Source: Ruminococcus sp. UBA946 (lineage in GTDB: Bacteria; Bacillota; Clostridia; Oscillospirales; Ruminococcaceae). From it: DNA of 18,115 nucleotides. Location: NCBI GenBank assembly GCA_002293295.1, contig DBCY01000090.1, positions 1 through 18,115 of the forward strand, read 5' to 3'. Position numbers and translations under genes: made by a program. Position 1 is the stretch's first letter, and every line of letters begins with the position of its first letter. Below, piece by piece: positions 12,843 to 18,115 of the stretch. The notes beneath the pieces are model-generated. The model did not search any database, was not told where the DNA came from, and saw only the letters and a list, made by a program, of their open reading frames with translations.

Positions 12843-14824
12843 AAATATTAAGAATGAAGCTTGAAAACTATGTGGGTATAAAAAATGCCGAGTTTAAGCT
12901 TGACGGACGCAGCGCCGACTTCTACGGCGCAAACGCCGCAGGAAAGACAACCATATGCAATGCTTTTACTTGGCTTTTATTCGGCAGAGCGCTAGAAGAC
13001 ATAAATAATTTCAATCCAAAGTCGATAACCGGAGATGACTATGCCCATAACCTTAACCACTCCGTTGAATGCGAAATGGAAATAAACGGTCAGATTACCA
13101 CATTCAAGCGCGTTTATCACGAGGTATGGAAAAAGGTCAGGGGGAATCCCGAAGCGAACCTTTCAGGGCATACGACGGATTATTACATAGACGGCGTACC
13201 AAAACAGGAAAAGGAGTATAAGCGGTACTGGGAAGGTATTTTCTCAAACGACGAGCTTCCTAAAATGCTTACAATGCCATTCTATTTCCCTGAAACAATG
13301 CACTGGGAAAAACGGCGTGCCATACTCCTTGACATCGCCGGGGTAATATCCGACAGCGAGATAATAGAAACTGATGAGGAGCTTAAAGCCCTGCCTGCAT
13401 TGCTGGGTAACAGGACAGCTGACGAGTACAAAAAGGTAATAAAAGCTTCCCTGACTGAAATTAACCGTAATATACAGGCTATACCCGCACGTATAGACGA
13501 AGCGGAAAAAGCTATACCGGACACGGGCGGTTATAACGAGGGGGAAATTGAAGTCTATTTAGCTGAAATACATAATAAAATTTCCGCATCCGAAAAGGAA
13601 CGCGCCGCTTTGCTTGCCGATAACAATACGGCATCCAAAACCCGCATTAAAATTGCCGAACTGGAATATGAAATCGCAAAAGCCCGCAGGGAGTATGCAA
13701 AAAAGGAACAGACTGAAAACAACAGCGCTTATGAAGCTGTAAGGGAGATACGGGACAGACTGACCGCCGCTGAAAACATTCAGATTGAATATGAACAGCG
13801 GGAACGCCGGGCAAGGAATAGCCTTGAAGGTATTGAATCGAAACGCAATGATATTTTTGCCCGGCATAAGAAATTACAGGAACAGTATAACAAAGTAAAG
13901 GCGGAAGTCTTCGACGAATCAGCGCTTGTATGTCCGACCTGCGGTCAGGATTTACCCGTTGAAAAAGAGGAAAAGCTCCGGGCAGAATTTAATATCAGCA
14001 GGAGCGATACCCTGACATCGCTTTCCGAGCAGATGAACGCCCTTGTTGAAACAGGGAAAAAGGAAGCTTCAAAGGAAATGATGACCGCCGCTGAAAAGGC
14101 TTACGCCGATATTGTAAACCTTATTTCAGACAACGACCAAGCAGTTGAATTACTTAAAGCCGAATTAACCGAAGCCGTTATAAAACAGAAACAGAACGAA
14201 TTGCCGCCTTTTGAGCAGACGGTTGACTACAAGACAAAAACCACAGCAATAGAAGCTTTGAAATCCGATGAAACCAAATCCGCACCGGACACAAGCGGAA
14301 TTGACAACAAAATAGCTGAATACCGTCTTGAGGAAACAGCCCTGAATAAAGTAAAGGCGGCATTTGAAACGGCAGAAGTACAGCGAAGCAGGATAGCGGA
14401 GCTTGAAAAGCAGGAAAAGGAACTCGGAAAGGCATATGAGGAAGCGCAGCGTTCCCTTTACCTGTGCGAAAAGCTTACGCGGATTAAGTCGGACTTGCTT
14501 ACGGATAAAATTAACGGTCGGTTCAAGTCGGTAAGCTTCAGGCTGTTTGAGAAAAACATCACAAATGAAGGCATAAACGACATATGCACAGTGCTTGTGC
14601 ATGAAGAGAACGGCAGACGAGTCCCGTTTAAGGACGCCAATAAAGCCGCAAGGATTAACACCGGGCTTGAAATCATAGGCGTTTTAAGCGAACATTACGG
14701 CGTTGAGCTTCCCTTGTTTATAGACAATGCCGAAAGTATTACCGATATTATCCCGGTAAAAAGTCAGCTGATACGTCTTATCGTATCTAAACCCGATAAA
14801 CAGTTACGGCTAGAACTGCTGTAA
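12839..14824 (+). CDS. Rad50/SbcC-like AAA ATPase with zinc hook
   Basis: The product is 661 aa, about half the size of cellular SbcC. The Walker A motif is GANAAGKT (30-37). Two coiled-coil stretches (about 235-355 and 375-555) flank a zinc hook CPTCGQ (365-370). The C-terminal ATPase half has VPFKDANKAARINTGLEII in place of the ABC signature and a Walker B-like PLFIDNAES (626-633). It probably acts on DNA ends with a nuclease, but no SbcD phosphoesterase is nearby; the MBL-fold gene two positions down is a candidate. Start is TTG in the overlap with the previous gene; an ATG five codons later is possible. Confidence 0.9.
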   Translation: MKILRMKLENYVGIKNAEFKLDGRSADFYGANAAGKTTICNAFTWLLFGRALEDINNFNPKSITGDDYAHNLNHSVECEMEINGQITTFKRVYHEVWKKVRGNPEANLSGHTTDYYIDGVPKQEKEYKRYWEGIFSNDELPKMLTMPFYFPETMHWEKRRAILLDIAGVISDSEIIETDEELKALPALLGNRTADEYKKVIKASLTEINRNIQAIPARIDEAEKAIPDTGGYNEGEIEVYLAEIHNKISASEKERAALLADNNTASKTRIKIAELEYEIAKARREYAKKEQTENNSAYEAVREIRDRLTAAENIQIEYEQRERRARNSLEGIESKRNDIFARHKKLQEQYNKVKAEVFDESALVCPTCGQDLPVEKEEKLRAEFNISRSDTLTSLSEQMNALVETGKKEASKEMMTAAEKAYADIVNLISDNDQAVELLKAELTEAVIKQKQNELPPFEQTVDYKTKTTAIEALKSDETKSAPDTSGIDNKIAEYRLEETALNKVKAAFETAEVQRSRIAELEKQEKELGKAYEEAQRSLYLCEKLTRIKSDLLTDKINGRFKSVSFRLFEKNITNEGINDICTVLVHEENGRRVPFKDANKAARINTGLEIIGVLSEHYGVELPLFIDNAESITDIIPVKSQLIRLIVSKPDKQLRLELL

Positions 14825-14848
14825 GAAATTTTGAACGGAGGAATTACA

Positions 14849-15865
14849 ATGTCTGATAAAAAACAAACCGCAGTAGCACCGCAGAATCAGGAACCGAAAT
14901 CATCTGAACCCCCTGCGTTATCAAATTCACAAAGGTTCGCTAATAAGGTAATCGCCGAGTTTGCCATGTCAGCGCCGGACGGGATGACAGAGCAGCTTAA
15001 CGATTCGCAGCGCCGTATTATCCAGGGATATTTCATCGTCATAGACCGCACGCTGAAAGCGGCGGAAGCCGAACGCCTGAGAAAGAACGAAAAAAACACA
15101 AACCACGATTATGATAATCCCATACCGTATGACTGGACGAAGGTCAATATGACCGACCTTGCCCTTGACGCTGTGCATTATGCACGCATGGGGCTTGACA
15201 TGCAGGAAAAAAACCACCTCTTTCCGATTCCGTATGCAAATAAAAAAGGCGGTTTCTACAATATCACCTTTATGACCGGCTACAGCGGCATTCAGTTCAT
15301 ATCGGAAAAGTATGCCCTTAACCCGCCTAAGAACGTAATTGTAGAGGTGGTTTACTCAACCGACGTATTCAAGCCCTATAAAAAGTCAGTGAAAAACAAC
15401 GTTGAAAGCTATGAGTTTGAAATTACGAACCCTTTCGACCGCGGCGACATTATAGGCGGCTTCGGTTACATTGCATATGAAGACCCTGAAAAGAACACGC
15501 TTGTTATCATGTCAAAGGCTGCCATGGATAAGCGCAAGCCCCAGTATGCAAGCGCAAACTTTTGGGGCGGCAAAACAACCGAATACAAAAACAGGGAAAA
15601 AGTCGAGGTCGAGATTGAGGGATGGCAGGACGAAATGTACCGCAAGACGCTTATCCGCGAGGTATACAGCAGCAAGTACATAACCCGAGACCCGTCAAAG
15701 ACTGATGAAAACTACCTGTACATGAAGGAACGCGAAGTAATATACGCTCAGGCGGAAGCTGAACAGGATGCTATTGAAAACGCCAACAAAATCCCTATAG
15801 ACCTGCCTGAGCCTGAGGCACCCGCCATGCTGCCGGATAATACGGCTGCCGTCCCTGATTTTTAA
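14849..15865 (+). CDS. recT: RecT-family single-strand annealing protein
   Basis: The product is 338 aa from ATG 14849, which follows GGAGG by seven bases (a TTG at 14831 overlaps that site). The RecT domain covers about 30-245, with PIPYDWTKVNMTDLALDAVH, MGLDMQEKNHLFPIPYANKK, FMTGYSGIQFI and the DKRKPQYASANFWGG region. The N-terminal 25 residues and the Pro/Ala-rich C-terminal tail look disordered; the tail may contact a host SSB-like protein. RecT anneals complementary single strands and promotes strand exchange. It lies 24 bp after the ATPase gene and 1 bp before the MBL gene. Confidence 0.95.
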   Translation: MSDKKQTAVAPQNQEPKSSEPPALSNSQRFANKVIAEFAMSAPDGMTEQLNDSQRRIIQGYFIVIDRTLKAAEAERLRKNEKNTNHDYDNPIPYDWTKVNMTDLALDAVHYARMGLDMQEKNHLFPIPYANKKGGFYNITFMTGYSGIQFISEKYALNPPKNVIVEVVYSTDVFKPYKKSVKNNVESYEFEITNPFDRGDIIGGFGYIAYEDPEKNTLVIMSKAAMDKRKPQYASANFWGGKTTEYKNREKVEVEIEGWQDEMYRKTLIREVYSSKYITRDPSKTDENYLYMKEREVIYAQAEAEQDAIENANKIPIDLPEPEAPAMLPDNTAAVPDF

Positions 15866-15866
15866 T

Positions 15867-16568
15867 ATGGATATTAAAGTAATAGCGTCGGGCAGTACAG
15901 GAAACGCCGTCAGAATAAGCGACGGCACTTCCTCCCTGCTGCTTGACGCAGGGGTAACGATTAAACGGCTTATTAGCGGAACGGGGTATACATTATCCGA
16001 TATAGCAGGCTGTTTTATAACGCATGAGCATTCAGACCATTCCTGCGCGGTTAAATCTGCCGCCGGGCTTGGCGTTGATATCTACGCAAGCGGCGGTACG
16101 TTTGACGCTCTTAATGTCAGCGGACACCGGTATCACAGATTGCCGCCGCTCGAGACGGTAACAGCCGGGACATTCAAGGTTATGGCATTTGATGTTACTC
16201 ATGACGCTGCCGAGCCGTTCGGGTATCTAGCCGAGAGCATGGTAACAGGTGAAAAGCTTTTATATTTCAGTGATACCTCTTATGTTAAATATACATTCAC
16301 CGGACTATCCCATATTATCGCCGAATGCAATCACGGCGAACAGGAGCTTCGGCAGAGCGTTCATGACGGTATTATCGACGCCGACCTTGCCAAAAGAATA
16401 GCAAGGAACCATTTTAGCCTTGAAAGGCTTGTTGAGTTTCTTAATGCCAATGATTTATCCGGGCTTAAAATGATATGGTTAATCCATTTATCAGACAACA
16501 ACAGCAATCCTGATAAATTCAAGCGAACCGTACAGCGTATTACCGGTACGGAAGTTTATTTCCATTAA
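15867..16568 (+). CDS. MBL-fold metallohydrolase of the phage recombination module
   Basis: The product is 233 aa. The opening IASGSTGNAVRISDG and the metal motif THEHSDHS (His53, His55, Asp57, His58) are classic for the metallo-beta-lactamase fold. Further candidate ligands are the Asp in YFSDTS and the His in WLIHLSD. The ATG lies one base after the RecT stop, so translation is coupled. MBL proteins of this YycJ-like type commonly sit beside phage recT. A nuclease role supplying single strands to RecT is plausible but inferred. The in-frame extension after its stop carries the paired-repeat element at 16593. Confidence 0.88.
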   Translation: MDIKVIASGSTGNAVRISDGTSSLLLDAGVTIKRLISGTGYTLSDIAGCFITHEHSDHSCAVKSAAGLGVDIYASGGTFDALNVSGHRYHRLPPLETVTAGTFKVMAFDVTHDAAEPFGYLAESMVTGEKLLYFSDTSYVKYTFTGLSHIIAECNHGEQELRQSVHDGIIDADLAKRIARNHFSLERLVEFLNANDLSGLKMIWLIHLSDNNSNPDKFKRTVQRITGTEVYFH

Positions 16569-16592
16569 TACTTGTTTATCCATACAGAGAAC

Positions 16593-16647
16593 TACTTGCG
16601 CAGCCGGTCACTGTTGTTAAGCGATACACTTGCTGCGTCGGTCAAGG
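16593..16647. repeat. Paired-repeat element, upstream copy (A)
   Basis: Two 21-bp direct repeats lie at 16593-16613 and 16627-16647, sharing ACTTGC, then G-Y-CGGTCA, with 14 of 21 bases identical. A 7-bp stem forms from GCGCAGC (16598-16604) and GCTGCGT (16632-16638). The flanking ~70 bp closely match copy B inside the next gene, including its translation (NYLRSRSL...LAASVKVL versus NYLLSRSL...LAKSVKVL). The copy sits in the 124-bp gap before the replisome gene. Confidence 0.7.
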
Positions 16648-16692
16648 TCTTAATACCTGCATTCTGTTGAAGAGAAGCTGAAGGAGATTTAT

Positions 16693-17604
16693 ATGGCTAG
16701 ACCTCAAAAGCGGGGACTTAGTTACTTTCCTTTTGATGTAGACTTCTTTTCGGATAAGAAAATCAAGCGTTTAAGAGCCAAATTCGGAAACGACGGGGTA
16801 TCGGTATATATTTACATACTTTGTGAGATTTACCGCAACGGCTATTATACAGAGCTTGATGAGGATTTAGTTTTGGATATATCAGACGAACTGAACATAT
16901 CCGAAAACTCTACAACGCAGATATTGAACTACTTGCTTAGCCGGTCACTGTTTAACGATATACTTGCTAAGTCGGTCAAGGTCTTAACTGCTGCATCCGT
17001 CCAGCGGAGATACCAGGAAGCCAAAAAAGGCAATAAAACTGATATCGAAGTTGAGAGAAAGTTTTGGGTTTTAAAAGAAGAAGAAACCCTGAGCTTTATT
17101 AAACTATGCCCTGTAGAGAATAAATCCGGGATTAACTCCGGTTTTTCCGGGATTAACCCCAGTTTATCCGAGATTAACCCTATAAATAAAAGTAAAGTAA
17201 ATAAAAGTAAAGTAAATAAAACTAAATCATCTTCGTGCAAATGCACGGAGGATGAGGATGAGCAGAAGCAACACCCTGTTAAAAACTGTGACGAAACATA
17301 TTTTAACAGGTTTTGGAACGCATACCCCAAAAAAGAACACAGGCTTGAAGCTTTTGAACAGTGGCGTTTACTTAGTCCAGATAATGAGCTTCTGGAAATT
17401 ATTATAAATGCCGTTATAAATCATACTCAGTCAGAAAAATGGAACCAGGAAAACGGCAAATACATTCCTCTTGCTGAAAACTGGCTTAAAAACAAGAGAT
17501 GGGAAGATGTTTTAAGACCTGTTAAATCAAGTAAGAAAAGCACATATGACATTAATAAGATTTTTGAATACTCAAAAAATAACATTCCTGATTTTGAGGA
17601 TTAA
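16693..17604 (+). CDS. Phage replisome organizer-like protein (Lin1244/Lin1753-type N-terminal domain)
   Basis: The product is 303 aa. Residues 1-115 match the Lin1244/Lin1753-like (DUF4373) domain: MARPQKRGLSYFPFDVDFFS, KIKRLRAKFGNDGVSVYIYI, RSLFNDILAKSVKVLTAASVQRRY. Residues about 145-180 are a repetitive linker (SGINxGF units, then KSKVNKSKVNK). Residues about 195-290 form a DnaD-tail-like domain (FNRFWNAYPKK, W near IPLAENWLKNKRWED). Such proteins start phage replication and recruit host helicase machinery. GAAGGAG precedes the ATG. The linker repeats at DNA level look like an origin inside the gene. Function rests on family pattern and position between recT and rusA. Confidence 0.85.
   Translation: MARPQKRGLSYFPFDVDFFSDKKIKRLRAKFGNDGVSVYIYILCEIYRNGYYTELDEDLVLDISDELNISENSTTQILNYLLSRSLFNDILAKSVKVLTAASVQRRYQEAKKGNKTDIEVERKFWVLKEEETLSFIKLCPVENKSGINSGFSGINPSLSEINPINKSKVNKSKVNKTKSSSCKCTEDEDEQKQHPVKNCDETYFNRFWNAYPKKEHRLEAFEQWRLLSPDNELLEIIINAVINHTQSEKWNQENGKYIPLAENWLKNKRWEDVLRPVKSSKKSTYDINKIFEYSKNNIPDFED
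16930..16981. repeat. Paired-repeat element, in-gene copy (B)
   Basis: Two 21-bp direct repeats at 16930-16950 and 16961-16981 agree at 17 of 21 bases. They are read in different codon frames, so the repetition is at DNA and not protein level. A 7-bp stem can form from GCTTAGC (16935-16941) and GCTAAGT (16966-16972). This matches copy A with two compensatory pair changes. Confidence 0.7.
17125..17187. repeat. Three tandem 21-bp repeats (iteron-like) in the replisome gene
   Basis: Units at 17125-17145, 17146-17166 and 17167-17187 share TCCGGGATTAAC (third copy TCCGAGATTAAC) followed by a variable CYC-rich half. They encode a 7-residue protein repeat (SGINSGF, SGINPSL, SEINPIN). An AT-rich 15-bp array follows at once. 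Confidence 0.85.
17185..17229. repeat. AT-rich 15-bp tandem repeats, possible DNA unwinding element
   Basis: AATAAAAGTAAAGTA occurs at 17185-17199 and 17200-17214, with a degraded third unit to 17229. About 45 bp are almost free of C and G, encoding KSKVNKSKVNKTK. Low-melting repeats beside iterons are typical of phage and plasmid origins. Confidence 0.8.
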
Positions 17605-17628
17605 CCTGCATTGAACGGAGGTAAAGCA

Positions 17629-18057
17629 TTGAAAATATCATTCACGGTACTCGGCGAACCAAAGGGAAAAGGCAGACCGCAGTTTGCGAGGCGCGGCAAG
17701 CATATTACAACAAGAACGCCCGACGACACCGTTCTTTATGAAAACCTTATTCGCACCGAATACAAGCGGCAGGTCGGGGCGGCAAGGTTCGGGGATAACG
17801 AAATGCTGGACTTGCGTGTTATTGCTTATTATGCAATCCCCAAAAGCGCAAGCAGGAAAAAACAGCGTGCTATGGAGGACGGCACGATAAGACCCACCAA
17901 AAAGCCTGACCTTGACAATATCCTTAAAGTCGTAGCCGATTCCCTTAACGGGTACGCATACAAGGACGACGCACAAATCGTTGATACTCAGGCTCGCAAG
18001 TTTTATTCCGCAATACCAAGAATCCAAATAATCATAACGAATGGAGGTACACAATGA
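17629..18057 (+). CDS. rusA: RusA-family Holliday junction resolvase
   Basis: The product is 142 aa from TTG 17629, which follows GGAGG by seven bases; the TTG at 17611 lies before that site. RusA features are clear: the basic opening GEPKGKGRPQF and the metal centre KPDLDNILK (Asp94, Asp96, Lys100), with YKDDAQI (Asp113/Asp114). RusA is a dimeric, metal-dependent enzyme that cuts four-way junctions made by recombination or replication restart. This fits its place after recT and the replisome gene. The stop overlaps the next start (ATGA). Confidence 0.95.
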   Translation: MKISFTVLGEPKGKGRPQFARRGKHITTRTPDDTVLYENLIRTEYKRQVGAARFGDNEMLDLRVIAYYAIPKSASRKKQRAMEDGTIRPTKKPDLDNILKVVADSLNGYAYKDDAQIVDTQARKFYSAIPRIQIIITNGGTQ

Positions 18058-18115
18058 AAGAAGTTGAGTGGAGCGAAATTTACGGCGAAGGCGAAATCGT
18101 ATGTTACTGCGATAA
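18054..18115 (+). CDS. Start of the next early gene, truncated by the window edge
   Basis: ATG 18054 overlaps the rusA stop as ATGA and follows ATGGAGGT. Twenty codons are visible (MKEVEWSEIYGEGEIVCYCD), too few to name a family. The overlap shows it is translationally coupled to rusA. Confidence 0.6.
   Translation, partial: MKEVEWSEIYGEGEIVCYCD

Larger units (their letters stand above)
5098..18115. mobile_element. Prophage-like element integrated at tRNA-Pro (left end and early region)
   Basis: The boundary is the truncated tRNA-Pro at 5098-5144 with the tyrosine integrase next to it. Going right, the order is integrase, PH-SHOCT protein, ImmA/IrrE peptidase, CI-like repressor, divergent switch, XRE regulators, excisionase-like protein, ParB-like protein, SbcC-like ATPase, RecT, MBL-fold protein, replisome organizer and RusA. 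That is the lysogeny, control and replication order of Firmicutes temperate siphophages. Structural and lysis genes and the second att site are not in the window, so an integrated non-phage element is not fully excluded. Confidence 0.85.

Noticed and set aside
14165..14676. Leftward open frames opposite the SbcC-like ATPase
   Set aside because: They mirror codon bias of the coiled-coil coding strand; no start signals or recognisable protein pattern.
16569..16671. Readthrough extension of the MBL protein through its TAA
   Set aside because: The frame does stay open for 33 codons after the stop, but no recoding signal is visible, and the similarity to the replisome gene explains the open frame.
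16593..16981. Diversity-generating retroelement template/variable repeat pair
   Set aside because: Differences are not adenine-specific, and no reverse transcriptase gene is in the window.

Overview
The window looks like low-to-moderate GC Firmicutes DNA, most likely a Clostridia gut or rumen anaerobe of the Ruminococcus/Oscillospiraceae type. This rests on AGGAGG-type ribosome binding sites, sigma-A-like promoters, secreted carbohydrate-binding and Cys/His-repeat surface proteins, and a Firmicutes-type temperate phage module. Nothing in the sequence fixes the species.

Region 1 (1-5097) is chromosomal flank. It starts with a leftward secreted protein (signal peptide, two CBM2-like domains, Fn3-like domain, calcium-binding Asp repeats) that is broken by two frameshifts and runs off the left edge. 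Next come a heptanucleotide repeat island (1368-1696) and the C-terminal stub of another leftward gene. A rightward AT-richer gene then encodes a secreted Cys/His-repeat protein with a C-terminal M23 (LytM) domain, ending in a clear terminator. A 25-residue phage-gene stub, a leftward promoter, a three-gene RelE-type toxin-antitoxin cassette and about 370 bp with no gene I can support fill the rest.

Region 2 (5048-5144) is the chromosome/element junction. On the minus strand it holds the 3' half of a tRNA-Pro(CGG), cut at the anticodon stem and still followed by its hairpin-plus-U terminator. A tyrosine integrase lies directly beside it, so this is one att site. The other end, with the intact tRNA, should lie to the right of the window.

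Region 3 (5145-18115) is the early half of a prophage-like element. The leftward lysogeny arm is a CI-like XRE repressor, an ImmA/IrrE metallopeptidase, a PH-SHOCT protein and the integrase. A switch region (8190-9640) has small genes, two different palindromic operator candidates placed at good promoters, a leftward TPR-like gene and a probable dead Cro-like stub. The rightward early operon then runs through two XRE proteins, an excisionase-like HTH protein, a small membrane protein, a ParB-like protein, a zinc-ribbon HTH protein, a Rad50/SbcC-like ATPase, RecT, an MBL-fold hydrolase, a replisome-organizer-like protein and RusA. Together these suggest recombination-dependent replication: the ATPase and a nuclease (possibly the MBL protein) process ends, RecT anneals, the replisome organizer starts replication and RusA resolves junctions. 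No structural, packaging or lysis genes fall inside the window.

The most interesting signals lie around the replisome-organizer gene. It carries three 21-bp repeats followed by AT-rich 15-bp repeats, resembling an iteron-plus-unwinding-element origin. A ~70-bp paired-repeat element occurs twice, once just upstream of the gene and once inside it. In both copies a 7-bp stem is possible, with two compensatory base-pair changes between the copies.
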